From: Rhodobacteraceae bacterium D3-12
Lineage (GTDB): Bacteria; Pseudomonadota; Alphaproteobacteria; Rhodobacterales; Rhodobacteraceae
Direction: 5' to 3'
DNA length: 64,000 nt
Assembly: GCA_025916135.1 (NCBI GenBank)
Contig: CP104793.1
Span: forward strand, 1,674,001 to 1,738,000
The notes below the pieces were generated by a model. That model made no database searches. It saw nothing but the letters and a program-made list of their open reading frames with translations, and was not told the DNA's origin. Positions 43,854 through 53,125 of this stretch are shown one piece after another. The first letter of the stretch is position 1. Each line of letters starts with the position of its first letter. A program made the translations under genes and the position numbers.

Positions 43854-45062
43854 TTACTTGGTCAGATACGGCAGGGGATCGACGCTGTCGAAGCCTTTGC
43901 GCACTTCGAAGTGGACATAGGCGCTTTTGCCTGCCGGTATTTTGGCAAGCGCCTGCCCGCGTTTGACGGTTTGTCCCTTTTTGACCGCGATGCCGTCGAT
44001 ATTGGCATAGACCGTGCTGAGCCCGCTTTTGTGTTTCACAACGACGATTTGAACATCATCGCTTTTGGGGGAGACATAGGCGACGCTGCCGCTTTCTGCG
44101 GCGCCGACGGACTTACCTGCGGCGGCGGCGATGTCGATACCCTCGTTCTTGCCCTTCTTATACTCGCGGATGATCTTGCCTTGCACAGGGTATGCCAGCT
44201 TGCCGCCTGTGCTTGCCTTGGTCTGGGTTTTGCCGAGATCGGGGGCAGCGGCTTTGGCCTCTGCCTTGGCTGCGGCCACGGGTTTGGTGCTTTCCTTGGG
44301 CAAGGGTTTGGTCGAACTGGGCGGAGTCGGCGTGGGGCTGCCTGCGCCAGGGGCGACTGTCGCGGCGGCGGGTTGGGCTTTGGTCGGGGCTTTTGCTTCG
44401 GGGACCGGGATCAGCAGGTATTGACCTTCGCGGATGGCAAAATCGCTGCCTAGACCGTTCCATTCAGCGAGCGAACGGACAGAGACGTTATAAAGCCGGG
44501 AGATGGTAAAGGCGGTTTCGCCGCGCTGTACCTTGTGGCGTTTGGGTTCGAGGCCGCGCGCGACCTTGGGCGCGGCGGCGGGTTTTGTGGCGGGCAGAGT
44601 GGTTGTTTTGACACTCTGTTGTCCGGCGCGATCAATCGCGCCGCCGGCCAGCGTGGTGATGTCGACACCCGGCGGTTGGATCGGGCCGCTGGTCGCGGAG
44701 CCGGTCGCCGGCGATGGTTCGGCGACGCGGCGGGGCAGGGCGACGATTTCGCCGTCGCGCAGCACGTCGGTCGTTTGCACGCCGTTATATTTGGCCAGAG
44801 CCGCCGCATCGGTGCCAACGCGAGAGGCCACATCAGCCAGCGTATCGCCGCGTCGCGCAACGGCGACCTGATAGTTAGGATAGGAAATGATGCCGCGATT
44901 ATCGGGACGGGGGCGGTTGGTTGTGGCTTGGCGAGCGGCCTCGGCCGTGTTTAAGCCGCCAAGCGCGCCGCGCATGTCCAGATCAATTCCGTTCTGGCAC
45001 CCGGCCAGAGCCAAAGTGCCGCCCAATAACGCCACACGGGCCGCTGAGAAGTGAAACCGCAT
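43854..45062 (-). CDS. nlpD: NlpD-like lipoprotein: LysM repeats + degenerate M23 domain
   Basis: The 402-residue protein has a lipoprotein signal (A-L-A-G-C, Cys22), two LysM peptidoglycan-binding repeats (about 63-110 and 175-220), a Pro/Ala/Lys/Thr linker and a C-terminal LytM/M23 domain. The zinc ligands look lost: the expected H-x-x-x-D is N-E-G-I-D, and the H-x-H motif reads Y-V-H. This is the pattern of non-catalytic NlpD/EnvC-type activators of cell-wall amidases. It sits next to pcm and surE as nlpD does in many bacteria. Symbol by architecture and context. Confidence 0.85.
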   Translation of the reverse strand: MRFHFSAARVALLGGTLALAGCQNGIDLDMRGALGGLNTAEAARQATTNRPRPDNRGIISYPNYQVAVARRGDTLADVASRVGTDAAALAKYNGVQTTDVLRDGEIVALPRRVAEPSPATGSATSGPIQPPGVDITTLAGGAIDRAGQQSVKTTTLPATKPAAAPKVARGLEPKRHKVQRGETAFTISRLYNVSVRSLAEWNGLGSDFAIREGQYLLIPVPEAKAPTKAQPAAATVAPGAGSPTPTPPSSTKPLPKESTKPVAAAKAEAKAAAPDLGKTQTKASTGGKLAYPVQGKIIREYKKGKNEGIDIAAAAGKSVGAAESGSVAYVSPKSDDVQIVVVKHKSGLSTVYANIDGIAVKKGQTVKRGQALAKIPAGKSAYVHFEVRKGFDSVDPLPYLTK

Positions 45063-45122
45063 CTCGATATCCTCAATCCTGCTCCCTATTGCCGGAGCTT
45101 GGGGTGTTTCTCTTATGTTGCC

Positions 45123-45776
45123 TTACGTGTCTTTCCCAAGGCCTTCAAGCAAAGGCACGAAACGCACCGGTCGAAGCTCTTCGTAGTCCAGCCCGTTTTC
45201 GGTTCTTGTGACCCGGATTAGGTGCTGCACCGTGTCGGACTGTCCTACCGGCACGACCATAATACCCCCGATTTTAAGCTGGGCCAAGAGCGGGCCGGGC
45301 GGGTCTTCGGCGGCGGCGGTCACGATGATACGATCGAACGGCGCCTGATCCGGCAGGCCGAAGCTTCCGTCGGCGGTCATGGCGGTGATATTGGTGAGGT
45401 CCATCTCGCGGAAAATTGCGGAGGCCTCGCGCACAAGGCGGCGGTGGCGGTCGACCGAATAGACACGGCGGGCAAGCTGGCTGAGGATTGCGGCCTGATA
45501 GCCCGAGCCGGTGCCGACTTCGAGAACCTTGTCGCGCGAGCTGACATCAAGCGCTTGCGTCATAAGCCCGACCACGGAGGGTTGCGAGATGGTCTGCCCG
45601 CAGGCGATCGGCAGGGGCATGTCCTCGTAAGCGCGTTCAGAGAACAGGCCGCGCACGAAGGGGCCGCGGTCGATCTTCTCCATCGCTTCGAGAACCCGTT
45701 GATTTGTCACACCTTTTGAACGCAGCGCAAAGAGGAACTGCATCTTGCGTTGCGAGATATCGTCCGGTGTGCTCAT
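45123..45776 (-). CDS. pcm: Protein-L-isoaspartate O-methyltransferase
   Basis: Pcm repairs isoaspartyl residues in aged proteins by SAM-dependent methylation. The 217-residue protein has the family's N-terminal region ([10 protein letters not shown]) and the active segment [10 protein letters not shown]. The SAM loop [10 protein letters not shown] follows, then the end segment R-F-V-P-L. It overlaps surE by four bases, in the conserved surE-pcm-nlpD order. Confidence 0.94.
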   Translation of the reverse strand: MSTPDDISQRKMQFLFALRSKGVTNQRVLEAMEKIDRGPFVRGLFSERAYEDMPLPIACGQTISQPSVVGLMTQALDVSSRDKVLEVGTGSGYQAAILSQLARRVYSVDRHRRLVREASAIFREMDLTNITAMTADGSFGLPDQAPFDRIIVTAAAEDPPGPLLAQLKIGGIMVVPVGQSDTVQHLIRVTRTENGLDYEELRPVRFVPLLEGLGKDT

Positions 45777-46552
45777 TCGACCCCCTTGAAGGTGTCGAGC
45801 ATGTCATGGGCCGTCAGGTCCGCGCGCATGGGGGTGACCGAGATATAGCCATCGAGATTGGCGGCAGCATCGGTGCCGGGGGCGGTGGGGTGATGTTGTT
45901 CGCCGCCTTTGATCCAGAGAAACTTGCGGCCCGACGGCGAATGGTGCGGTTCGGTGCTAAAGCGGGTCTGGCGGCGGAAGCCTTGGGCGGCAATGCGCGT
46001 GCCTGCGACTTTGTCAGCGGGCTGGGGCGGAAAATTCACGTTGTAAAACAAGCGGTAATCCGCCTGATCCTCGGGCGCTACGTCGAGGATTTTACGGATC
46101 GTTTCTGCGCCGTACCGGCGGGCGGCCTCGAACGGGTCGTTGGCTTGGAAGTTTGCCGGGCCGTAATATTGCGAGAGCGCGAAGGAGGTTACACCTTGCA
46201 ATGCCCCCTCCATCGCGCCGCCAAGGGTGCCGGAATAGAGCGCGTTTTCAGCGGAGTTATTGCCGCGATTGACGCCTGAGAGGATCAGGTCGGGGCGCTC
46301 TTTCATGACCTCGTGAAGGCCCGCGAGCACGCAATCTGCGGGGCTTCCTTCGGCGGCGTAGCGCCGCTCGCTCATTTTCGAGATCATCATCGGGTGCGTA
46401 TAGCTGATGCAATGGGCGACGCCGGATTGCTCGAACGCGGGGGCCACGGTCCAGACTTCGCCTTCGGGACCGGCCAGATCGGTTGCGATCTGGTGGAGGA
46501 CTTCAAGCCCGGGGGCATTGATGCCGTCATCATTGGTGATCAGAATTCGCAT
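45773..46552 (-). CDS. surE: 5'/3'-nucleotidase SurE
   Basis: SurE is a metal-dependent phosphatase acting on nucleoside monophosphates and short polyphosphates. The 259-residue protein begins [15 protein letters not shown], with the metal residues D8 and D9. It has the later S-G-V-N-R-G-N-N and Y-S-G-T-L-G-G segments. The ATG at 46552 is the family start; the longer frame upstream lacks homology. Coupled to pcm. Confidence 0.94.
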   Translation of the reverse strand: MRILITNDDGINAPGLEVLHQIATDLAGPEGEVWTVAPAFEQSGVAHCISYTHPMMISKMSERRYAAEGSPADCVLAGLHEVMKERPDLILSGVNRGNNSAENALYSGTLGGAMEGALQGVTSFALSQYYGPANFQANDPFEAARRYGAETIRKILDVAPEDQADYRLFYNVNFPPQPADKVAGTRIAAQGFRRQTRFSTEPHHSPSGRKFLWIKGGEQHHPTAPGTDAAANLDGYISVTPMRADLTAHDMLDTFKGVE

Positions 46553-46733
46553 GTGCCGCCCCGCCGTTGTTGCCTTGCGGAGTGCATATACCCAAACGCG
46601 CGCGATCTGAACCATCGAAAACAAGAAGGAAGATGATCTATAAAGATTGCGGAAGTTTTAACACAGCGGACCGGACAGGGCGACGTCGGAGCGGGGCTCC
46701 GGATGGTTGCAACTGGTGCGGCGGTCGAAGCGC

Positions 46734-47378
46734 TCAGCGCGGGAGCGTATCCAGCAAGCGCTTGGCTTCATCCGCGGGGGCAGCCAGCGGGCTGCGGTCT
46801 TCGCCGGGGAAGAAACGGGCGCGATTGGCTGTGGCCAGCGGGCGCGGCGACAGGACATGCACTTTGGGTCCGATGTTGACCGTTTCCGCAGCCCAAGAGC
46901 GGGCGAGGGCGATCTGTGCGGCTTTGGTCGCGCCATAGGCTCCAAAGAATTTTTCGCCCGCGCGGGGATCGTCAAAGAAAAGCGCAGTTCCCGATTGCCC
47001 GAGCAGCGGGGCGATGAAGGGAATCAGCCGCCCCGTGGCGGTGACATTGATGGCGACCGATTTTTCCCAATCCTTGTCGCTGACATGGTCCGCAGGCGAA
47101 AGCGGCGCGGCGTGAACCGCCGTATGGGCCCAGACATCAACGCTGTTCCAGCGGTCATAGATGCTTCGGCACAGTTGGGCCATGGCGTCGGGGTTGGTGA
47201 TGTCCATCGGGGCGAGGGTGGCAATGCCGCCTTTCGCCTGAATACGGTCATCCAGCTCTTCGAGGGCGCCGGTGGTGCGGGCCACGGCGACGATGTGGTG
47301 TGTCTCGCAGAGGGCTTCGGCAAGGCCGGCGCCAAGGCCGCGGGACGCTCCGGTGATAAGGGCGATTTTGGTGCTCAT
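46734..47378 (-). CDS. Short-chain dehydrogenase/reductase
   Basis: The 214-residue Rossmann protein has the cofactor loop T-G-A-S-R-G-L-G (9-16), the acidic D-I-T-N segment and a Y-G-A-T-K-A catalytic Y-x-x-x-K. The expected N-A-A-G is replaced by H-T-A-V-H, an unusual variant. The Ser usually preceding the Tyr by about 13 residues appears to be Asp (F-D-D-P). Reduced or altered activity is therefore possible. The start at 47378 is where the fold begins. No pathway is indicated. Confidence 0.82.
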   Translation of the reverse strand: MSTKIALITGASRGLGAGLAEALCETHHIVAVARTTGALEELDDRIQAKGGIATLAPMDITNPDAMAQLCRSIYDRWNSVDVWAHTAVHAAPLSPADHVSDKDWEKSVAINVTATGRLIPFIAPLLGQSGTALFFDDPRAGEKFFGAYGATKAAQIALARSWAAETVNIGPKVHVLSPRPLATANRARFFPGEDRSPLAAPADEAKRLLDTLPR

Positions 47379-47418
47379 ATCGGCTGTGTGGCCCCCATGG
47401 CGCAAAAGGTCAAGCCCG

Positions 47419-47694
47419 CTAGCGCGGCATGGCGAGGCGGAGGGTGCGCCCGCCTTTGGCCAGCAGCAATTCGCTTTGGCTGATGCCGACGACCTTGCCA
47501 ATCGTTGTTTGGTCGCCGGTGCTGACCTTGAGGATTTTGCCAGCTGGAAGGCGGATGAGGGCACCGGGCGCGTCAGCGCTTCCGAAGGTTCCAATCAGCG
47601 CCACGTTGTTCAGGCGCATCGCTGTTGTTTCGGTCGCGGCAGTGGCGACCTTGGGATTGGCCGCAGTGTCGGGCGTTTTGTTGGACTTGGACAT
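47419..47694 (-). CDS. Small hypothetical protein
   Basis: The 91-residue protein has a Thr/Ala-rich N-terminus (to about 25) and a compact beta-rich domain (R-L-N-N-V-A-L-I-G-T-F-G ... I-L-K-V-S-T-G-D ... L-R-L-A-M-P-R). The domain resembles small beta-barrel modules such as those of pilus-assembly or translocation accessory proteins. I do not recognise the family firmly. It lies between the SDR gene and purF on the same strand. Confidence 0.6.
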   Translation of the reverse strand: MSKSNKTPDTAANPKVATAATETTAMRLNNVALIGTFGSADAPGALIRLPAGKILKVSTGDQTTIGKVVGISQSELLLAKGGRTLRLAMPR

Positions 47695-47820
47695 GGTTTG
47701 ACCGCTTGTTCATTGGCAGAAAAGCGGGCCAATAACAGTGCCAAGCGGGAATGCCCACACGGGCAAAACGCGCATGCGCGGGTTCTTGCTGCGACGCAGC
47801 GTAAGGGGGCGGGATGCCGC

Positions 47821-49284
47821 TTATTCAGCGGCTTTCATCTCGAACCCTTTTTCGATCATGTCGGCGGGGGTGACCGGGTATTCGCCTGAGAAGCAGGCGT
47901 CGCAATATTGCGGGCAGTCATTTTTGCGCCCGGAGGCTTCGCCCACGGCGCGGTAGAGACCGTCAAGCGAGACGAATTTGAGGCTATCAACCGCGAGGTG
48001 GTCGCGCATTTCGTCTTCGCTCATCGTGGCGGCGAGGAGTTTTTCGCGTTGCGGCGTGTCGACACCATAAAAACAAGGCCATGCCGTGGGCGGCGAGGCA
48101 ATGCGGAAGTGGACTTCCTTGGCACCGGCATCAAGGATCATTTCCTTGATCTTGCGGCTGGTGGTGCCGCGCACAACGCTGTCATCGACAAGCACCACAC
48201 GTTTGCCGCGGATCAGGGCGCGGTTGACGTTGAGTTTGAGGCGCACACCCATGTTGCGGATCTGTTCGGTTGGCTCGATGAAGGTCCGGCCCATGTATTG
48301 GTTGCGGATGATGCCCATGCCGAAGGGGATGCCGGATTCATGGGCAAAGCCAATGGCGGCGGGGGTTCCGCTATCTGGGACGGGGCAAACGAGATCGGCC
48401 TCAACAGGGGTTTCGCGGGCCAGTTCAACGCCAATCTGGCGGCGGGTTTCATAGACCGAACGGCCGCCGATGATGCTGTCGGGGCGCGAAAAATAGACAT
48501 GTTCGAAGATGCAGAAACGCGAGGACTTGCGACGGAAGGGAAAGGAGCTTTCGACGCCTTTGTCCGAGATCACGACCATTTCGCCGGGTTCGATTTCACG
48601 CACGTAGTCCGCGCCGATAATGTCGAGCCCGCAAGTTTCCGAGCTGAGCGCCCAGCCATCACCGATCTTGCCCAATACCAGTGGGCGCACACCAAGCGCG
48701 TCGCGCACGCCGATGAGCTTGGTCCGGGTCATGGCAACGATCGAGAACGCGCCTTCGACGCGGCGCAGCGCGTCTTCCATGCGTTCGGGAATGTTGCGTT
48801 GAAGCGACCGGGCCATCAGGTGGATGATGCATTCGCTGTCGCTTGAGCTTTGGAAGATCGAGCCGCGCTCGATCAACTCGCGGCGCAGGGCGTCGGCATT
48901 GGTGATATTGCCGTTATGGGCAATCGCTGCGCCGCCCATGGAAAATTCGCCAAAGAAGGGTTGAACGTCGCGGATTTGCGCGGCCTTCGAGCCAGCCGTG
49001 GAATAGCGCACATGGCCGATCGCAAGCGGGCCGGGCAGCGTTTCCATCAAGGATTGCTTGGTAAAGTTGTCGCGCACGTAGCCGAACCGACGGGCGGAAT
49101 TGAACCCCTGCTCGGGGTCGTGGCTGACGATGCCGCCGGCCTCTTGCCCGCGGTGTTGCAGGGCATGCAGGCCGAGGGCCACGAAATTCGCCGCGTCGGT
49201 CACGCCGACGACGCCAAAGACGCCGCATTCTTCTTTGAGTTTGTCATCATCAAAAGGATGGGCGGGGGGCATTTGGATGGGCAC
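47821..49284 (-). CDS. purF: Amidophosphoribosyltransferase
   Basis: PurF makes phosphoribosylamine from PRPP and glutamine, the first step of purine synthesis. The 487-residue protein has a short propeptide before the N-terminal nucleophile C20 (E-E-C-G-V-F-G), the glutamine amidotransferase domain, and the PRPP loop V-V-L-V-D-D-S-V-V-R-G-T-T. Cys residues in F-C-I-F-E, W-P-C-F-Y and D-C-P-Q-Y-C match the [4Fe-4S]-type PurF of Bacillus. It follows cvpA and radA as in many proteobacteria. Confidence 0.96.
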   Translation of the reverse strand: MPIQMPPAHPFDDDKLKEECGVFGVVGVTDAANFVALGLHALQHRGQEAGGIVSHDPEQGFNSARRFGYVRDNFTKQSLMETLPGPLAIGHVRYSTAGSKAAQIRDVQPFFGEFSMGGAAIAHNGNITNADALRRELIERGSIFQSSSDSECIIHLMARSLQRNIPERMEDALRRVEGAFSIVAMTRTKLIGVRDALGVRPLVLGKIGDGWALSSETCGLDIIGADYVREIEPGEMVVISDKGVESSFPFRRKSSRFCIFEHVYFSRPDSIIGGRSVYETRRQIGVELARETPVEADLVCPVPDSGTPAAIGFAHESGIPFGMGIIRNQYMGRTFIEPTEQIRNMGVRLKLNVNRALIRGKRVVLVDDSVVRGTTSRKIKEMILDAGAKEVHFRIASPPTAWPCFYGVDTPQREKLLAATMSEDEMRDHLAVDSLKFVSLDGLYRAVGEASGRKNDCPQYCDACFSGEYPVTPADMIEKGFEMKAAE

Positions 49285-49398
49285 GGGAGGCAGCTCCGAA
49301 TCCGTCTGGACGATCCTGCCCTCTTGTAAGGGCTCAGGAAGGCCATGTCACGAAACGATCACAAATGAAACCCGCCAAACGGCAGGCGGCGGTAAAAT

Positions 49399-49953
49399 TT
49401 ACTCGCTACAGGCGCCAACGAGTTGTTCGTATTGACGGGTGACCCAGCCCAGAGCTTCTTCTGGGTTGTTTTCCTGAATCCGGCCGGTGAAGCGCGAGAA
49501 GACGCGGTGAGAGCGGCTGTCGTCGATCATCTGGATGTCTTGGCTGGTGATCACCGTTTCATAGACGAAGAAGGCCACCGCAACGAGCAGCACACCGCGC
49601 AGCACGCCAAAGAGGAAGCCGAGCCCCTGGTCGATGCCGCCAAGGGCAGAGCGTTGCACCAGCGAGGAAAACAGCGGCGTAAAGAGCGAGGCCACAACCA
49701 GCGCCACCGCAAAGACGGCGGCGAAGCCTGCGATCATCGACAATTCACAGCTGTCGGAAAGGAAATCTCCGAGAACCGGGACTTCCTTGACAAGTGGCTG
49801 CACTTGGGGTGCGAACATGAAGGCGAGGATCGCGGCCACGATCCAGCCCGCGATGGCAAGGGATTCGCGCACGATGCCGCGAGAATAGGCCAGAAGTGCC
49901 GAGACGACGATAACGAGCGCAACAACGCCGTCGATGATGGTAAAGCCTTCCAT
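49399..49953 (-). CDS. cvpA: CvpA-family membrane protein
   Basis: The 184-residue protein has four membrane helices and the CvpA start D-x-x-V-x-x-V-I-V, and the conserved S-R-G-I-V-R-E segment after the first helix. In enterobacteria CvpA is linked to colicin V production and envelope stress; the general role is not settled. It precedes purF on the same strand, the usual order. Confidence 0.9.
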   Translation of the reverse strand: MEGFTIIDGVVALVIVVSALLAYSRGIVRESLAIAGWIVAAILAFMFAPQVQPLVKEVPVLGDFLSDSCELSMIAGFAAVFAVALVVASLFTPLFSSLVQRSALGGIDQGLGFLFGVLRGVLLVAVAFFVYETVITSQDIQMIDDSRSHRVFSRFTGRIQENNPEEALGWVTRQYEQLVGACSE

Positions 49954-49991
49954 GACTGTCCCTTTTTGTTTTTTGCTTGTGCGCTTGCGGT

Positions 49992-51356
49992 TCAGCCCGC
50001 GCCGAAAATTTCACCCACGAATGCGGTCAGGTCGGCCAGTTTAGTGGCCTTGAAACCGCGCGTGCCTGCGGCTTTGCCGCCTGATGGCATGATTGCAGAG
50101 GAGAAACCAAGTTTTTGCGCTTCTTTCAACCTGTTTTCGGTTTGAGAGACCGCTCTGAGCGCGCCGGAGAGGCTAATTTCGCCAAAAACCACGGTGTCGG
50201 CGGGCAGGCTGGCGTCCTCGCGGGCCGAAAGGAGGGCGGCGGCGACGGCGAGATCGGCGGCGGGTTCGGTGATTTTCATACCGCCCGCGACGTTGAGGTA
50301 GACATCAAGCCCGGCGAAGGGAATGCCGCAGCGGGCCTCTAACACGGCGAGGATCATGGCGAGACGGCTGCCATCCCAGCCGACGACGGTGCGGCGGGGT
50401 TGCGAATGGGGCGAAGGGGCGACAAGCGCCTGAAACTCAACCAGAACCGGGCGGGTGCCTTCGATCCCGGCGAAGACGGCTGAGCCGGGGCTGGGTTCGC
50501 CACGTTCGGAGAGGAACAGGGCGGAGGGGTTCAAAACCTCGCTAAGGCCGGCGCCGGTCATCTCGAAGACGCCGATTTCATCCGCGGGGCCAAAGCGGTT
50601 TTTGACGGCGCGCAGGATGCGGAACTGATGGCCGCGCTCGCCCTCGAAATAGAGCACGGTGTCGACCATATGTTCGACCACACGCGGGCCGGCGATTTGG
50701 CCATCTTTGGTGACGTGGCCCACAAGGATCACCGAGATGCCCATGCGCTTGGCAAAGCTGGTCAGCTCATGCGCGGCGGCGCGCACCTGAGAGACGGAAC
50801 CGGGGGCGGAGCCGACGTTATCGGCCCACATCGTCTGGATCGAATCGATGATCGCAAGGGCGGGGCGTTCGGCCTCGAGAGTGGTTAATATATCGCGCAG
50901 ATTTGTTTCGGTCGCGAGTTGAACCGGAGCCGAAGCGAGGCCGAGGCGTTGGGCGCGCATGCGCACTTGTGCGCTGGCCTCTTCGCCGGAAACGTATATT
51001 GTTTTCAACCCCTTAGTGGCAAATGCGGCGGCCGCCTGCAAAAGCAGCGTGGACTTGCCGATGCCCGGATCGCCGCCGACGAGCAGTGCGGAGGCGGGAA
51101 CGAGGCCGCCGCCGAGGACGCGATCAAGCTCGCCCAGGCCGCTGATGGTGCGGGCGGGCGGTTTTTCTTCGTGGCCCAGATCGGAGAGTTGCACCGGCTT
51201 GCCACGGGTGTTGCCAAGCGATTTGGTTGCCGGGCCAGAGGACAGCGGCACCTCTTCGACGATGGAATTCCATTCGCCACAGGCGTCGCAACGCCCGGAC
51301 CATTTGGAGTGCTTTGCGCCACAGGCGTTACAGGTGAAACTAGGTGCTTTTGCCAT
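49992..51356 (-). CDS. radA: DNA repair protein RadA
   Basis: RadA (Sms) is a RecA-like ATPase that drives branch migration during recombination. The 454-residue protein has an N-terminal zinc finger with C9, C12, C23 and C26, the Walker A motif G-D-P-G-I-G-K-S-T, the RadA-specific K-N-R-F-G motif, and a C-terminal Lon-like domain with P-S-P-H-S-Q. The ATG at 51356 opens with the zinc finger. It stands upstream of cvpA and purF. Confidence 0.96.
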   Translation of the reverse strand: MAKAPSFTCNACGAKHSKWSGRCDACGEWNSIVEEVPLSSGPATKSLGNTRGKPVQLSDLGHEEKPPARTISGLGELDRVLGGGLVPASALLVGGDPGIGKSTLLLQAAAAFATKGLKTIYVSGEEASAQVRMRAQRLGLASAPVQLATETNLRDILTTLEAERPALAIIDSIQTMWADNVGSAPGSVSQVRAAAHELTSFAKRMGISVILVGHVTKDGQIAGPRVVEHMVDTVLYFEGERGHQFRILRAVKNRFGPADEIGVFEMTGAGLSEVLNPSALFLSERGEPSPGSAVFAGIEGTRPVLVEFQALVAPSPHSQPRRTVVGWDGSRLAMILAVLEARCGIPFAGLDVYLNVAGGMKITEPAADLAVAAALLSAREDASLPADTVVFGEISLSGALRAVSQTENRLKEAQKLGFSSAIMPSGGKAAGTRGFKATKLADLTAFVGEIFGAG

Positions 51357-51442
51357 GCTCAGGGGTTTGCATGAGCGCAAGCGCCACGTCAAACGGCAAA
51401 TGCATCAAGACGGAGTTTGCAGCAAGACCGGTGAAGGCCCGG

Positions 51443-52198
51443 TTACTCGGCCGCGCGGGGCAGGGTGATGATCTTGCGCGCATCCAACATTTCGCTGCCC
51501 ATTTCGGGCAGGATGACGAACAATTCGTCGCGCAGCCGTTCGAGTTGCGACGCGGCGACGCTCTCTTCGAGTTCGACCTGTGTGAGCCAGTGTTTCAGCT
51601 CTTGGTGGATCTCTTTTGCGCGGTCGAGACGCTTGTCGAAATTTTCGACCTCGTGCTGACGCTGGCGCAGGAAATCGCGGGCGCGATTGACGTTTTCATC
51701 AGAATAGGTGACCGCCAATTCGCGCGAAACATAGCTCATCTGGGCGGCCATTTCGAGGATTTCAGGCTCCATCTGTCCCATGTCGGGATGGTCACGCAGA
51801 TAGGCGATCCGCTCGCGCATGGCGTCGAATTCGGCGCTCATCTGGAAGACATCGTTGCGGTCGGCGGCATGGGCGTGGTGATAGGCGCGGGCGACGTCCT
51901 CGACGCCCATGTGGAAGGTGCGATGCGAGTTTTCGAGCGCCATGATGCGGCGGTTCGAGGGCAGGAAAAAGCACAGTAGAACAGCAAGAATTGTGCCGCC
52001 TACCTGCACATAGATACCAGCATTTTCAACTGCTTGGCCGCCGACGTTGATCTGGAGATCAAGCCAAGGCCAATAGCCGATCGCAGAGAGGATCGTGGCG
52101 ACGACCAAAGACAGCGCCAAGAGCATAAACGTGAAAAAAGCCAGACGGTGCAGCAAGTGCTGCGCGAGTTCAAAACCAGCACGAAAATGGTGCGACAT
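51443..52198 (-). CDS. Hypothetical two-helix membrane protein with coiled-coil tail
   Basis: The 251-residue protein has two membrane segments (about 17-42 and 62-81) and a long charged helical cytoplasmic region rich in Glu, Arg and His (about 90-240), probably coiled coil. The middle contains H-H-A-H-A-A-D. I do not recognise it; related proteins in Rhodobacterales are mostly unannotated. It lies upstream of radA on the same strand. Confidence 0.65.
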   Translation of the reverse strand: MSHHFRAGFELAQHLLHRLAFFTFMLLALSLVVATILSAIGYWPWLDLQINVGGQAVENAGIYVQVGGTILAVLLCFFLPSNRRIMALENSHRTFHMGVEDVARAYHHAHAADRNDVFQMSAEFDAMRERIAYLRDHPDMGQMEPEILEMAAQMSYVSRELAVTYSDENVNRARDFLRQRQHEVENFDKRLDRAKEIHQELKHWLTQVELEESVAASQLERLRDELFVILPEMGSEMLDARKIITLPRAAE

Positions 52199-52320
52199 GA
52201 CATCCCCCCAAGGAAGTCAAAACATTACGATTACTTAGGCGAGTTTATGCCGGATGGCTTCCGGAACGCTATGAAAAAAGAAAAAAATGTGACGATAAAA
52301 AGGCAGGAAAGCCTTGGAAG

Positions 52321-52791
52321 TCAGGTGGTTGTTTCCCAATCCGAGACAATGGTAGACTTTTTTAGCTTTCGTTCAGAAAGCATGCCGATCACCAGCGAGG
52401 CAACGATGCAGGCGGTGAAAAGGTAAAGCCCCCAGGCGACTTCGATTTTGCCGATTCCGATGCCTTTGGAGAGGGTGATATAGAGCGCGATGAGGAAGAT
52501 ATCGGCCATCGCGAGCTTGCCCAGAATACCCAGCACCGGCAGCACCTTGGGGGAGAGCAGGTCGAAATGCAAAAGGCCAAGGCCGATGGTTTTCATATAG
52601 GGCGCGAAAAGGGCGAAGAAGGTCACCATCAGGGCGAGGAAAATGTCCGAGCTCCAGAGGCTTTGCAGGCCGGAAATAACGCTGATTTCATTGAGGGAAA
52701 ACAGTGGCAAACCAAGTCCCGCGCGCATGAGCGGCGAGAACCAAGCAATCGGGAAAAGGATGATGAGGCTGAGATTGGCGATGCGCAGCAT
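52321..52791 (-). CDS. Paraquat-inducible protein A (PqiA) family membrane protein
   Basis: The 156-residue protein has four membrane helices and the PqiA signature (L-P-L-F-S-L-N-E-I-S-V near 28-38; F-L-A-L-M-V-T-F-F-A-L-F-A-P next; L-G-I-L-G-K-L-A-M-A-D-I-F). It is one PqiA unit, where E. coli PqiA has two. PqiA proteins work with MCE-domain transport of lipids across the envelope. An Mla-type ABC pair follows 330 bases upstream on the same strand, which fits. Upstream lies a CAGCCG repeat array. Confidence 0.85.
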   Translation of the reverse strand: MLRIANLSLIILFPIAWFSPLMRAGLGLPLFSLNEISVISGLQSLWSSDIFLALMVTFFALFAPYMKTIGLGLLHFDLLSPKVLPVLGILGKLAMADIFLIALYITLSKGIGIGKIEVAWGLYLFTACIVASLVIGMLSERKLKKSTIVSDWETTT

Positions 52792-53125
52792 AGGTGGCCT
52801 TTCCGTGGTGCATTGGGCGAGAGGTAGGGGGGATTGCGGCGCGGTGCAATGGGCGGCGGCGTTAACCCGTTGTTAGGGGAGGTTAATTGGCCACATTGGC
52901 GGGGATCGGTGGGGGGTGATGTCCGGCTGACCTTCGGCTGACATGCGTATGACATCCGAAAACCGCATATGTTTACCCCGTATTAAGTAAATGCATCGTA
53001 CGGTGGGGTAACGATTGGCGATCTTTCGGGTCGATATTTCCGGGCGGTGGTGCGGGGGTGTTTGAGGCTCGGATCAAGGTCGGAGGACGCCGGTTCAGCG
53101 TCTGACTGGCTGGGCGCGCTGTTGC
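52792..53125. promoter_or_regulatory. Spacer upstream of pqiA with phased repeats
   Basis: No gene is seen. The 334-base region contains GTTAAC at 52861-52866 inside TTAA-N7-TTAG, the CAGCCG repeat array (52924-52951), and an AT-richer patch around 52960-53000 that could hold a promoter. The remainder, near the mlaF stop, is GC-rich with nothing I can define. Confidence 0.55.
52924..52951 (-). repeat. CAGCCGNNNGT array upstream of pqiA
   Basis: Read on the pqiA strand, CAGCCG occurs at 52929-52924 and 52940-52935, and the related CATACG at 52951-52946, exactly 11 bp apart. The array is 133-160 bases from the pqiA start. It is the same motif, phase, orientation and distance as the array before pccR at 11891-11923, suggesting one regulator. 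Confidence 0.6.
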
